Origin: Burkholderia pseudomultivorans
GTDB taxonomy: Bacteria > Pseudomonadota > Gammaproteobacteria > Burkholderiales > Burkholderiaceae
Assembly (NCBI RefSeq): GCF_902499075.1
Contig: NZ_CABVPP010000018.1
Location: 36,263 to 100,262, forward strand
Length of the DNA: 64,000 nucleotides
Reading direction: 5' to 3'
Below the pieces are notes generated by a model that saw only the letters and a program-made list of their open reading frames with translations, did no database searches and had not been told where the DNA came from. Each line of letters begins with the position of its first letter. The first letter of the stretch is position 1. This document shows, one piece after another, positions 1-8,623 of this stretch. The translations under genes and the position numbers were made by a program.

Positions 1-572
1 CAGGCTACGGAGTGAACGTTCCTCCGATGGGTCGTCGGCCGAACGAAGCGAGCGAGTATTTCTGGGGACGCCTGTATGGCCCCGGAATCGACATCGGCGA
101 TCCGATGCGAACCGGGCTCCGCGACCTAGTGGAGAGAATCAAGACCGTCGACTGGCTTGTTGCACTGAATGCTGACCTCGTTCAGCGGGCGGGCGGCGCC
201 TCTGCCCTAACGCTTCCCCCGGACTGGTACCGCAAGACACCGTTCCGAGACGGCGGCCTCATCATTCAGGCTGGCGTAGATCCGGTCGCAGGCGTGCCCT
301 TAGGAAAGGGAATTCCGCCCGCACCACCGGCCGCATATGTGCTGCTGAACCACGCGCTGCGCAAGATCGTCGCCGACAAGATCAACAGCCTGCAAAGCGG
401 CACCGCGAGCAGCACGGCGCCGCTACTCAATACCAGCGTGTCAAGCGAGGCATGGTTGCAGCGCTTCAACGTGCCCGAGGATGAACTTCCCGACTACTGG
501 GTCGCGCTTCACAAGACGCCCAAGCTACCGGACAGCAATGACACTACGCCGACCGTCCGACAGCCCCGATAG
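1..572 (+). CDS. DUF3396 / type VI immunity family protein, 5' end cut by window
   Basis: The frame is open from the first base. A GTG at 12 is only the first start-like codon inside the window, so the true start is probably upstream. The visible part resembles the C-terminal half of DUF3396 proteins: an IKTVDWLVAL segment, then a GG pair, a GGLIIQAG strand with a following P, and a terminal W-x-x-RF motif (WLQRFNVPED). DUF3396 includes immunity proteins to type VI secretion effectors such as TsiV3. The family call is from remembered motif order, not a search. Its role here, possibly a moron carried at the prophage edge or a chromosomal gene just outside it, is inferred. Confidence 0.6.
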   Translation, partial: GYGVNVPPMGRRPNEASEYFWGRLYGPGIDIGDPMRTGLRDLVERIKTVDWLVALNADLVQRAGGASALTLPPDWYRKTPFRDGGLIIQAGVDPVAGVPLGKGIPPAPPAAYVLLNHALRKIVADKINSLQSGTASSTAPLLNTSVSSEAWLQRFNVPEDELPDYWVALHKTPKLPDSNDTTPTVRQPR

Positions 573-677
573 CGGGCAGCCACCACGTCCGTGCATTACC
601 ATTTCTCACAGCTGGGTGTAGAGTGGGCTGGTAGCATCGGCCGGACGTTAAGCCGCCCGGCCCCGGAGTGCCTTGCT

Positions 678-977
678 ATGGAAGTGCCTCTCACCTACGA
701 GCGAATCACCGCGTGCGCAGAACGCGAAATCCAGCACCACCTCACGCAGGTCGCGTCGCGCCCGCGCGGCAGCCACGCTGCCGACATCCATCTTGGAGCC
801 GCAATCGGTGCCCTCGATTTGTGGCGCTGCCTCACGCTTGAACTGGGTGTAGAACGGGTTGGCGCAAGCTATGCGTCCGATGAGCGACGCTTGGAGGCGC
901 TCGTCCGCCTCGCTGCGCTCTGTTATCCGCCACAGTCCGACCACGGCACCGGAGCGGGCGATGCCGGAACTGCATAA
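678..977 (+). CDS. hypothetical phage protein
   Basis: This 99-residue protein has no recognised family. The frame is open from 591, but the ATG at 678 is preferred because GGAG at 665-668 sits at ribosome-binding distance. The sequence is mildly acidic and helical, with an ALDLWRCL segment and a RRLEALVRLAALCY segment, and no membrane span or signal peptide. It lies between the DUF3396 gene and the terminator of the leftward Q-P operon, a slot where P2-like phages often keep accessory genes. Reality as a gene is supported by the SD and length but not by homology. Confidence 0.5.
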   Translation: MEVPLTYERITACAEREIQHHLTQVASRPRGSHAADIHLGAAIGALDLWRCLTLELGVERVGASYASDERRLEALVRLAALCYPPQSDHGTGAGDAGTA

Positions 978-1294
978 TCAGGGCGCATAAAACTGCATAG
1001 AAAAATCCCCGCGCCAACCACCGCGCGGCCCGCAGCCGGACGGGCCGAAGCGCGCGCTGCATGCGTGCATAAAAACCGCTCGATTTTGCGGGCAGGTGGG
1101 GCGGGGTCACAACTGCGCGCGCCGGGTCGCAGGCAGCGTCCTCCGGGCGGGGTCCGGACCCGAGAACGCCTCTGCGGCGCGGCCCAAGGGCCACCACGGG
1201 CTCGCCGCGGGCTCGGCCGACTCGAGCCGCCCGCCGGCGCGCCAGCGGCTCTGAGGCGCCCTATTCCGCCGCGGCGGCGCATGGCGCCAGACGC
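978..1294. other. non-coding stretch, nothing recognised
   Basis: This GC-rich spacer lies between the unknown gene and the Q-P terminator. Open frames here are overlapping, arginine-rich shadows in several phases with no ribosome-binding site. No tRNA-like att repeat, promoter or repeat array was seen. Confidence 0.5.
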
Positions 1295-1329
1295 AAAAAA
1301 GCCGCCGGCACCAAAGTGCCCGGCGGCTT
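1295..1329 (-). terminator. Rho-independent terminator of the Q-P operon
   Basis: GCCGCCGGCAC at 1301-1311 pairs with GTGCCCGGCGGC at 1316-1327 (one bulged C) around a CAAA loop. Six A on the + strand at 1295-1300 give the U-tract when read leftward. It lies 28 bp beyond the portal gene stop. Confidence 0.85.
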
Positions 1330-1356
1330 GTCGTCTGCCGGTCGCGCGGTTGGGCG

Positions 1357-2409
1357 TCAGCCCTTCGTCGGCTCGAAGTCCCTGAAGCGCACCACCTCGA
1401 TCCCGAGCCAGTCGTTCACCTCCCGCAGCCGCGCCTTCAGCGGCTCGATCTCGAGCTCGTTGAACACCTCGGCGGCCTTGTGCACGTCACCGAACCCGCC
1501 CGCGTTCGACGGAATGATCCCCATCAGCTGCGGCGGCACGCGGTGCGCTGCGAGCTGATCCTCGACCGTCACCTTCTTGATGTTCCAGAACTCGTCCTTC
1601 GCCGCGACCTCCCCGATCGGCAGCAGCTGGATCCCGTCCTTCTTGCCCTTCGGCGCGTACATGAACAGGTTCCGGAAATTGCCCGGCCCCTTCGCGTTCT
1701 TCAGGGCCGCGCGCAGGTTGTCGACGTCCTCCTGCTTGTCGGCCGGGTCGGTCATGTACAGGATGAAGCCCGCATGGCTGCCGTTCTTGTAATAGCGCCG
1801 ACGAAACAGCGTCGCGCTCTCGTTCAGCCAGGTCGAGTTCAGCGCCGACAGGTATTCGGGCAGCCCGTAAATCTCCTGGTTCAGGTCCGGCTCGTACAGG
1901 TGATAGACGGCGCCCGCAGGAAACGCGTGCGGCTCGCGCACGTTCGTCACGAACCAGTACTGGTCCGGCTCGACCCCGACCCGCGTGTATTTCGCGAGCG
2001 AGCATTTCAGCGCCATCGGCTGGCCGAGCCGATTCGTGCGCCGCTCGAGGTAGCTGTTCGCGAACACCAGGTACTCGAGCACGAAACGGCTGAAGTCGGC
2101 GCGCGGCAGCAGCGGATGCTCGATGTACGACTGCACCAGGATGTTGCGCTTCACGTAGATGGCCGAGCTGTGATGCGGCGCGGCCCGGAACGAGCGCGCG
2201 AGCCCGTCGAGCGGCAGCGGCGGCTCGTACCAGTTCCCCATGCGCATGCACTCGACATAGTCGAGCAGCTCGCGCCGATCCAGCACGGCGATCGGGTCGC
2301 CGAACGAGAACACTTCCGCGCGCGTGGCCGGCGCCGGCTGCGTGTCGGCCACCGGCTCGGTGCGATCGTGTGCGCGTCGCCCGGCGCCGCGTCGATACTT
2401 TCGTGACAT
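1357..2409 (-). CDS. Q: portal protein (P2 gpQ)
   Basis: This 350-residue protein forms the dodecameric head portal through which DNA is packaged and to which the tail attaches. The length and sequence fit the P2 gpQ/PBSX portal family, with an N-terminal YVECMRMGNWYEPPL region, a central NIKKVTVEDQLAAHRVPP segment and a C-terminal NELEIEPLKARLREVNDWLG helix. The ATG overlaps the stop of the terminase gene by one base (TGATG), which fixes the start and shows translational coupling. It is the second gene of the leftward late operon and ends just before a strong terminator. Confidence 0.95.
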   Translation of the reverse strand: MSRKYRRGAGRRAHDRTEPVADTQPAPATRAEVFSFGDPIAVLDRRELLDYVECMRMGNWYEPPLPLDGLARSFRAAPHHSSAIYVKRNILVQSYIEHPLLPRADFSRFVLEYLVFANSYLERRTNRLGQPMALKCSLAKYTRVGVEPDQYWFVTNVREPHAFPAGAVYHLYEPDLNQEIYGLPEYLSALNSTWLNESATLFRRRYYKNGSHAGFILYMTDPADKQEDVDNLRAALKNAKGPGNFRNLFMYAPKGKKDGIQLLPIGEVAAKDEFWNIKKVTVEDQLAAHRVPPQLMGIIPSNAGGFGDVHKAAEVFNELEIEPLKARLREVNDWLGIEVVRFRDFEPTKG

Positions 2410-4175
2410 CAGAAAATCTCCATGAATCCGGTATTGGTGGCAGTCGCCCCTTCGAGCGGCTCGTTCGCCAGCGCGTGCATGCACGCCCAGGCGAGATCGC
2501 CGTGGCTCGCCTCTTCCGAGCGGCTCGCCTTGTACGTGACCTGCAGGCCGCTCGGCGTGATGGTTTTCTTGATCGCCATGAATGACGCGGCGAGATCGTT
2601 CCAGCCGGCGTCGAACTCGAGCCGGCCCTTGCGAATCACGTTCTGCGCCTTCATCACCAGCGCGGTCTTGATCTCCACCGAGTAGTGAAACGGCGTCGCG
2701 GCCGGGAAAAACTTCGTGACGAGCTGATACACGCCCTGCCCGATCCCGGTCGTATCGATGCCGATGTAGGTCACGCGATAGCGCCGCGTCAGCGCTTCGA
2801 TTTGCGCGGCCTGCGCCTCGAAGTCCAGACCGTGCCACTGGAACCGCTCGAGCACGCGGAACTTCCCGCCCGGACGCTTGGGCGGCGCAATCACCACGCA
2901 GCCGGCGCTGTCGCCCGTATGCGACGGGTCGTAGCCGATCCAGACCTCCTCGTCGCCGAACGGACGCAGGTACAGCGGCTTGAAGTCGTCCCACACCTCC
3001 CAGGTATCGACCATGCACGGCTGCAACACCGTCAACGGGAAAACCGACAGCGAATCGTCGATGAACTGGCACAGCAGCAGGTTCGCGTATTCCTCGGGGC
3101 TGTATTCCAGTCGTAGCCGGTCGAGGTTGAAGAGCGGCCGCGCCCCGCTGTTACAACCGCCGCGCACGGCGTCCTCGACCGTGACGATCTGGCGCCACTG
3201 GCCGTCCTGACACGAGCGCCCCGCGGCCAGCGCCGCGTGCGAAATGTCGATCGATACGTGCTGATCTTTCGGCCGGCCACGGTTGAACAGCTTGCCCGAC
3301 CAGAACGGGTAGGCGTCGTGCGCGAGGCTCGACGGCGTCGAGAAATACGTCTGCCGCCACTGGTCGTGAATCGCCATGCCCGAGGCGACCTTGCGCAGCT
3401 CCTGGAAGCGCGGCACCCAGAAGTACTCGTCGAAATACAGGTTGCCGTGGTAGCTCTGCGCAGTGCGCGCGTTGGTGCCGAGGAAGTACAGCGTCGCACC
3501 GTTCGGCAGCACGATCGGGTCGCCCTTCAGCTCGACGTCGACCGCGTCTTTCGCGAACTGCACGATGTACTGGCGGAACACGTGCGCCTGTGCCTTGCTG
3601 GCCGACAGGAAGATTTGATTGCGGCCTGTGTTCAGCGCGTCGAGCAACGCCTCGCGCGCGAAGTACCAGGTCGCGCCGATCTGCCGGCTCTTCAGGATGT
3701 TGCGGATCCGTTCCTTGAAGCCGGCGCGATACCAGTTGCGCTGATAGTCGAAGATCGATTCGAGGAATGCGTCGTTGAGCTTCTCGATCTGCTCATCGCT
3801 GAACGCGTTGCGCTCGTCGGCGCGGCGCGAACGGCGCGAGCCGGCCGCACTCCCGGAGTCGCTCACCCTCGCATCGTTCGCCGGCCGTGCGCGCAACCGG
3901 TCGAGCTGACGCGTCAGCAGGTCGATCTCCTTGAAGTCGCGCCCCTCCTTTTTCTCCTTCACGACAAGCCGAATCAGCTGCGCCTCCATCGACAGCGCGA
4001 CCCGATCGACCGGCTCGGTTTCGTCCCATCGATCGCGCCGCTTCCAGCTGTAGAGCGTGGCCGGCTTCTCGCCGAGCATTTCGGCAATCCGCGCAATTCG
4101 ATAGCCCTGCCAGTACAGGTCACGTGCGCGTCGGCGTGGATCAACGTCGGATGAATCGATGGGAAGTGCAGTCAT
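2409..4175 (-). CDS. P: terminase large subunit, ATPase (P2 gpP)
   Basis: This 588-residue packaging motor ATPase cuts and pumps phage DNA together with gpM. An N-terminal helix-turn-helix (about 20-50) is typical of gpP. The atypical Walker A SRQIGATW is at 163-170 and Walker B LYFDE at 246-250. A C-terminal nuclease fold is suggested by WIGYDPSHTGDSAG and YIGIDTTGIGQG, each with an acidic residue on a strand. It is the first gene of the leftward late operon. No SD precedes the ATG; the predicted late-promoter start site falls at the ATG itself, so the message may be leaderless. Confidence 0.95.
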   Translation of the reverse strand: MTALPIDSSDVDPRRRARDLYWQGYRIARIAEMLGEKPATLYSWKRRDRWDETEPVDRVALSMEAQLIRLVVKEKKEGRDFKEIDLLTRQLDRLRARPANDARVSDSGSAAGSRRSRRADERNAFSDEQIEKLNDAFLESIFDYQRNWYRAGFKERIRNILKSRQIGATWYFAREALLDALNTGRNQIFLSASKAQAHVFRQYIVQFAKDAVDVELKGDPIVLPNGATLYFLGTNARTAQSYHGNLYFDEYFWVPRFQELRKVASGMAIHDQWRQTYFSTPSSLAHDAYPFWSGKLFNRGRPKDQHVSIDISHAALAAGRSCQDGQWRQIVTVEDAVRGGCNSGARPLFNLDRLRLEYSPEEYANLLLCQFIDDSLSVFPLTVLQPCMVDTWEVWDDFKPLYLRPFGDEEVWIGYDPSHTGDSAGCVVIAPPKRPGGKFRVLERFQWHGLDFEAQAAQIEALTRRYRVTYIGIDTTGIGQGVYQLVTKFFPAATPFHYSVEIKTALVMKAQNVIRKGRLEFDAGWNDLAASFMAIKKTITPSGLQVTYKASRSEEASHGDLAWACMHALANEPLEGATATNTGFMEIF

Positions 4176-4218
4176 GCAGCAAGGCTACCGACGCGCGCGC
4201 GCGAGCCCTACAGCCTTC

Positions 4219-4243
4219 GGTTGTACCGGTTGTGCACACAACC
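4219..4243. promoter_or_regulatory. divergent Ogr-type late promoter dyad (P and O operons)
   Basis: GGTTGT at 4219-4224 and ACAACC at 4238-4243 form a perfect dyad with 13 bases between TTGT and ACAA. It sits in the only gap between the leftward P and rightward O genes, where P2 has its two divergent late promoters. The same dyad occurs before V and FI. In P2, Ogr binds a TGT-N12-ACA element centred near -55 (recalled), so this is a one-base-longer version. Confidence 0.8.
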
Positions 4244-4324
4244 AACGTTCATTGCGACACCGCTTCGAACTGCCGACACTGGAACCCCTGAATACAGCAC
4301 CCCGCCCTCTCAGAGGTTTCGCAC

Positions 4325-5146
4325 ATGGCACAGGACACGAAGAAGACGAAGTTTTTCCGGATCGCGACCGAAGGCGCGACAACGGACGGGCGCACGATCG
4401 ATCGCGCGATGCTCGAACAGATGGCGCGCACGTACGACCCGGCGGTATACGGCGCACGCATCAACATGGAACACATCCGCGGGCTCTATCCGGATGGCGC
4501 ATTCCGCGCGTACGGCGACGTGATCGCGCTGAAGGCCGAAGAGCAGGACGGAAAGATGCGGTTGTTCGCGCAGCTCTCGCCGACGAAAGACCTGATCGCG
4601 ATGACCACCGAGCAGCGCCAGAAGGTCTACACGTCGATGGAAGTCGATCCGGATTTCGCCGGCACCGGCGAGGCGTACCTCGTCGGCCTCGCCGTCACCG
4701 ACAACCCCGCGAGCCTCGGCACGGAGATGCTCGCCTTCAGCGCGAAGAACCGTGCGTTCGACACGCGCAAGCTGCGCCCCGACAACCTCTTCAGCGCGGC
4801 GATTGAAGCCGACATCGAGCTCGAGGACGACGCGCCGACGCGCTCGGGTGACGCCGCGCGTTCGCTGTTCTCCAAGGTCCGCAGCCTGCTCAATCGCAAG
4901 GAAGTGTCTGACGATCAGCGCTTCTCCGACCTGTCGCAGTCCGTCGTGGCGGTCGCCGAAAGCCAGAGCCAGGTGCTCGACCAGGTCGAGCAGTTCAGCA
5001 GCGAGCTCGCCGATGTGAAGCGCGCGCTGAAAGACGCCGAAGCGCGCCATTCCGATCTGGTGCAAAAGCTGTCGCGCACCGACAGCGACCGCCAGCAACG
5101 GCCGATGTCGACGGGCGGCGACAACGCCGTGCTGACCGATTGCTGA
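4325..5146 (+). CDS. O: capsid scaffold and maturation protease (P2 gpO)
   Basis: This 273-residue protein, close to P2 gpO (284), guides capsid assembly and cleaves capsid, scaffold and portal precursors. The N-terminal serine protease part carries a plausible triad: D21 (TTDGRT), H50 (NMEHIRG) and S104 (VYTSMEVD), matching the order in gpO. The C-terminal half is charged and helical (about 175-255, SQSVVAVAESQSQVLDQVEQ), the usual scaffold region. An AGAGG ribosome-binding site precedes the ATG. It is the first gene of the rightward head operon from the divergent late promoter. Confidence 0.93.
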   Translation: MAQDTKKTKFFRIATEGATTDGRTIDRAMLEQMARTYDPAVYGARINMEHIRGLYPDGAFRAYGDVIALKAEEQDGKMRLFAQLSPTKDLIAMTTEQRQKVYTSMEVDPDFAGTGEAYLVGLAVTDNPASLGTEMLAFSAKNRAFDTRKLRPDNLFSAAIEADIELEDDAPTRSGDAARSLFSKVRSLLNRKEVSDDQRFSDLSQSVVAVAESQSQVLDQVEQFSSELADVKRALKDAEARHSDLVQKLSRTDSDRQQRPMSTGGDNAVLTDC

Positions 5147-5182
5147 TCGCCCTCATCACCATTTTCGTAAAACGGAGAATCC

Positions 5183-6208
5183 ATGCGGAACGATACCCGC
5201 GAGCTCTATTCCCGCTTCGTCGAGCGCATTCAGGAACTGAATGGCATCAGCGATGCGACCGTGAAATTTTCGGTCGATCCGACCGTGCAGCAGACGCTCG
5301 AAACCAAGACGCAGGAATCGAGCGCCTTCCTGAACAGCATCAACGTGATCGGCGTGACCGAGATGGAAGGCGAGAAGGTCGGTCTCGGCGTGTCGGGGCC
5401 GTCCGCGAGCCGCACCGACACGAGCAAGCGTGAGCGCGAAACACGCGACATCGCGACGCTCGACAGCCAACGCTATCGCGCCGAGAAGACGAACTACGAC
5501 ACGCACATCACGTATCAGCGCCTCGACGCCTGGGCGAAGTTTCCGGACTTCCAGGCTCGTCTGCGCGACGCGATCATTCGACGCGCGGCGCTCGACCGGA
5601 TCATGATCGGCTGGAATGGCGTGCGCGCGGCAGCCGACACCGATCTCGCGGCAAACCCGCTGTTGCAGGACGTGAACATCGGCTGGCTGCAGCAATACCG
5701 CAACAACGCGAAGGAACGCGTGTTCTCGGGCGTGAAGATCGGCAAGGGCGAGCAGTTCAAGAATCTCGACGCCGTCGTCACGCTCGCGAACAACGAACTG
5801 CTCGAGCCGTGGTACGTCGAGGATCCGAATCTCGTCGTGATCTGTGGCCGCGAGCTGCTGCAGGACAAGTATTTCCCGGTCGTGAACAAGGATCAGCCGC
5901 CGACCGAAGCGCTCGCCGCGGACGTCATCACGGCGCAGAAGCGCATCGGCAATCTGCCGGCCGTGCGCGTGCCGTACTTCCCCCCGCGCGCGCTGATGAT
6001 CACGCGCCTGGACAACCTGTCGCTGTACTGGCAAATCGGTGCGCGCCGTCGCGCGCTGATCGACAACCCGAAGCGCGATCGCATCGAGAACTTCGAAAGC
6101 TCGAACGATGCGTACGTGATCGAGGAATTCGGCGCGGGCTGCGTGGTCGAGGACATCCGCTTCGTCGACACCGATCCGGCGCCGGACGCACCGGCGGGTG
6201 GCGCATGA
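5183..6208 (+). CDS. N: major capsid protein (P2 gpN)
   Basis: This 341-residue protein builds the icosahedral shell. The sequence begins with the gpN-like MRNDTRELYSRFVERIQELN and continues with VKFSVDPTVQQTLE and the ETKTQESSAFLNSIN segment near the expected gpO cleavage region. The length fits the family (P2 gpN 357). ACGGAG lies at ribosome-binding distance upstream. The stop overlaps the M start (ATGA), so head genes N and M are coupled. Confidence 0.95.
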   Translation: MRNDTRELYSRFVERIQELNGISDATVKFSVDPTVQQTLETKTQESSAFLNSINVIGVTEMEGEKVGLGVSGPSASRTDTSKRERETRDIATLDSQRYRAEKTNYDTHITYQRLDAWAKFPDFQARLRDAIIRRAALDRIMIGWNGVRAAADTDLAANPLLQDVNIGWLQQYRNNAKERVFSGVKIGKGEQFKNLDAVVTLANNELLEPWYVEDPNLVVICGRELLQDKYFPVVNKDQPPTEALAADVITAQKRIGNLPAVRVPYFPPRALMITRLDNLSLYWQIGARRRALIDNPKRDRIENFESSNDAYVIEEFGAGCVVEDIRFVDTDPAPDAPAGGA

Positions 6209-6891
6209 CGAACCCGTTCCGCCAACACTTCCAGCGCACCGTCGCGGCCAAGGCCGCGCGCGGCACGCCGGCGAGCGTCGGCGGCCTGCGCGACGACTCG
6301 GCGTACACGCTGATGCTGGCGCAGCTCGACGAGCACCGCCGCGCGCTGAAGGCCGTCGAGTCGCTCGAGCGCAAGGCCGAACTGAAACGGCAGTTCCTGC
6401 CGGCGTACGACGCGTGGGTCGCGGGCGTCCTGGACGGTGCGGCCGGCGCGCCCGACGACGTGCTGATGACGGTCATGGTCTGGCGCGTTGACGTCGGCGA
6501 CTTCCGCGGTGCACTGGAGATCGGCGCGTACGCGCTGCGACACGACCTTCCGCTGCCCGACCAGTACAAGCGCAGCACGCCGTGCCTGCTCGTGGAGGAA
6601 TTCGCCGAGGCCGCGCTGCGCGCGCATCGCGCCGGCGAGCCGATTCAGGTTGAGCCGCTGCTGGACATCGAGCAGCTCACCGCATTGGCGGACATGCCCG
6701 ACGAGGTACGCGCGAAGCTGCACAAGGCAATCGGCTACGGGCTCGCGGCGTCCCATCCGGCGAGCGCACTCGACCACCTGCGCCGCGCACTGCAGCTGTT
6801 CGCGAACGTCGGCGTGAAGAAGGACATCGAGCGGCTCGAGCGCGAGCTGAAGAACTCTGCCAGCGGGGGCCAGCGCGGCCCCGATGGCTGA
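6205..6891 (+). CDS. M: terminase small subunit, endonuclease (P2 gpM)
   Basis: This 228-residue partner of gpP recognises and cuts the cos site. The start ATG at 6205 overlaps the N stop. The order N-M-L and motifs such as DDVLMTVMVWRVDVGDFRGA and a run of conserved LPDQY residues fit phage small terminase gpM. The frame is open far upstream, but only this start avoids overlapping most of N. Confidence 0.92.
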   Translation: MTNPFRQHFQRTVAAKAARGTPASVGGLRDDSAYTLMLAQLDEHRRALKAVESLERKAELKRQFLPAYDAWVAGVLDGAAGAPDDVLMTVMVWRVDVGDFRGALEIGAYALRHDLPLPDQYKRSTPCLLVEEFAEAALRAHRAGEPIQVEPLLDIEQLTALADMPDEVRAKLHKAIGYGLAASHPASALDHLRRALQLFANVGVKKDIERLERELKNSASGGQRGPDG

Positions 6892-6995
6892 TACCGAGCG
6901 TACCTCGCGCACCAGGCGGCACGGGGCCGTAGCCGGCGCTGTCCCCGCGAAAGCCCCGTCCACCGCCTCACCCTTTCAACGTGACGAACCCGACC

Positions 6996-7472
6996 ATGTC
7001 CTTTGTCTCGACCCCGCCGCTGTCGCGGCCGTCCGAAACGCCGGCGCCGCCAATCGCGAACGATGCGTTCTACCCGGACGTGTCGCTGGAGCACGCACGC
7101 GACACGATGCGCCTCGACGGAACCGTGACCGACGCGCGCCTGCGGCACGAGCTGCTCGCGGCGATCGCCAGCGTCAACGACGAGCTGCGCGCCGCTCGCT
7201 CGGCGTGGCGCGAAGCCGGCATCACACGGCTCGCCGACGTGCCGGCTGACCAGCTCGACGGCGAGAGCGTGCTGCTGCAGCACTACCGGCGCGCCGTGTA
7301 CTGCCTGGCGAAGGCGACGCTGATCGAGCGGTATCGCGACTACGACACGACTGCCGACGGCGCGCGCCGCGCCGACGAGCTCGAGCCGCAGAGCGACGAG
7401 CTGCGTCGCGACGCACGCTGGGCGATCAGCGACATCGTTGGCCGACCGCGTGTGACCGTGGAGCTCATCTGA
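6996..7472 (+). CDS. L: head completion protein (P2 gpL)
   Basis: This protein of about 158 residues stabilises filled heads at the head-tail junction. It lies between M and X as in P2, with a similar length (169). The YPDVSLEHARDTMRLDGTVT segment is typical of the family, as is the C-terminal DARWAISDIVGRPRVTVELI. A GTG at 6981 gives five more residues; the ATG at 6996 begins the familiar MSFV sequence, but neither has a clear SD. Confidence 0.9.
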   Translation: MSFVSTPPLSRPSETPAPPIANDAFYPDVSLEHARDTMRLDGTVTDARLRHELLAAIASVNDELRAARSAWREAGITRLADVPADQLDGESVLLQHYRRAVYCLAKATLIERYRDYDTTADGARRADELEPQSDELRRDARWAISDIVGRPRVTVELI

Positions 7473-7714
7473 TGCGAGCGATGTTCCGAATCCGTCGCCT
7501 CGCGCAGGACCGCGTCGTCGACGGCCGACGCATCGCCGCGCCGTTTCAGGTTCAGCGCCGCGTCGCGTGGCTGTTCTGGCGAGAAATCGCCGTGTGCCGA
7601 GACTGCGAGACCGCCGCCCTGATCCTGCACAGCGCAGCGCGCGCACGCCGTCTGGCGTCACTGAAGCCGCTGCTCGTCGCGCGTTACGACGCCAACGGCA
7701 GGGAGCTGTCCTGA
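7472..7714 (+). CDS. small hypothetical phage protein
   Basis: This 80-residue basic protein has no recognised family. Its ATG overlaps the gpL stop and its stop overlaps the gpX start (TGATG on both sides), so it is locked into the head-tail operon and is very likely translated. It is rich in arginine, with one CRDC pair near residue 43. No membrane segment is visible. Confidence 0.65.
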   Translation: MRAMFRIRRLAQDRVVDGRRIAAPFQVQRRVAWLFWREIAVCRDCETAALILHSAARARRLASLKPLLVARYDANGRELS

Positions 7715-7926
7715 TGTGGGTGCGCGCGCTTCAGGGCGAAACCGTCGACGCACTGTGCTGGCGCGCGCTCGGCCGCACGCGCGGCGTCGTCGAAGCGGTG
7801 CTCGACCTCAACCGGGATCTCGCGCAGTACGGCCCGATCCTGCCTCATGGGCTGCTCGTCGAGCTGCCCGATGAAGTACCGCAAGCGGCGCAATCCGGCG
7901 CCGAGCGGCTCCAGTTATGGGACTGA
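7714..7926 (+). CDS. X: tail protein X (P2 gpX)
   Basis: This 70-residue protein is close in size to P2 gpX (67). It has the LysM-like layout of the family: GETVDALCWRALGRTRG, then VVEAVLDLNRDLAQYGPILPHG. gpX is needed for tail completion. It follows the upstream small gene with a TGATG overlap and comes just before the lysis genes, as in P2. Confidence 0.93.
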   Translation: MWVRALQGETVDALCWRALGRTRGVVEAVLDLNRDLAQYGPILPHGLLVELPDEVPQAAQSGAERLQLWD

Positions 7927-7928
7927 GA

Positions 7929-8303
7929 ATGGCTGAACCTATTTCCACGTCGTCCGCGACGGTGGCGGCGCTCGGCGTCGCGACGCTGTCGCTGTTTCCG
8001 GGCGTCGACGCCAACGTCGTCATGGGCGCCTTCGCCGGCTCGCTGCTGTTCGTGATGACATCGGCCGATCCGTCGATCCCGAAGCGCGTCGCCTTCTTCG
8101 TGATCTCGTTCGTCGCCGGGTGCCTGACGGCCGAGCTCTTCGCGGCTGGCCTCGACGCCGTGCTGCCCGCGCGCATCGACGTCCACGCCGGCATCGGCGC
8201 GCTGATCGCCTCGGCGCTCGTCGTGAAATTGCTGCTGTGGCTGATCGCGCAGGCCGACGCGCCCGACCGGTTGCTGAACGTGTTCAAGGGGAGGGAAAAG
8301 TGA
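7929..8303 (+). CDS. holin-like phage membrane protein
   Basis: This 124-residue protein has three or four hydrophobic segments (about 12-30, 34-48, 57-78 and 89-110) and a short charged tail (LLNVFKGREK). Its position between gpX and a second small membrane protein, upstream of the endolysin, fits a holin or antiholin that controls membrane opening at lysis. The ATG at 7929 follows the gpX stop by two bases. Which of the two membrane proteins is the holin cannot be told from sequence. Confidence 0.75.
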   Translation: MAEPISTSSATVAALGVATLSLFPGVDANVVMGAFAGSLLFVMTSADPSIPKRVAFFVISFVAGCLTAELFAAGLDAVLPARIDVHAGIGALIASALVVKLLLWLIAQADAPDRLLNVFKGREK

Positions 8304-8623
8304 TGCTCACCGCCGTCTACGTGCTGCTATGCGCCGCGCTTGCGCTGCGTCTGGTGATCTTTCGCCGGCGCGGGAGCGCTCACCGACCGCTCGCTTCGTG
8401 CCTGGCCTACGCACTGGCGGTGGCCGCCGGCGCCGCGCCGATCCGCGCCGCGTTCGGCGCGCTGCCGCCGGCGGATCTGGCGGACACCGTCCTCGTCGGC
8501 GTCCTGTGCCTGGCCGTGTACGGCGTACGCGGCAACGTCGTCGAACTGTTCCACCGCGGCAATCCGCGCGACTCGCTGATCGCGCGCGTGCTGCAGTTCA
8601 AACCGCGGGGGCGCCATGTATAA
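8303..8623 (+). CDS. phage holin family protein
   Basis: This 106-residue protein has hydrophobic segments at about 3-17, 32-50 and 64-76, and a basic tail. It matches the three-span holin pattern found next to muramidases in P2-like phages. The ATG overlaps the upstream stop (GTGATG), after a GAGGGAAA ribosome-binding site within the upstream gene. The C-terminus overlaps the endolysin start by 8 bp. Confidence 0.8.
   Translation: MLTAVYVLLCAALALRLVIFRRRGSAHRPLASCLAYALAVAAGAAPIRAAFGALPPADLADTVLVGVLCLAVYGVRGNVVELFHRGNPRDSLIARVLQFKPRGRHV

Noticed and set aside
1-1356. attL of the prophage
   Set aside because: No copy of the tRNA-Thr 3' end (TGGTGCCGGCTGCAGGACTC) is present, so the left boundary must lie upstream.
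6884-7249. 121-codon rightward frame overlapping M and L
   Set aside because: It is in another phase from gpL, is Arg/Ala-rich, and overlaps most of the N-terminal half of gpL.
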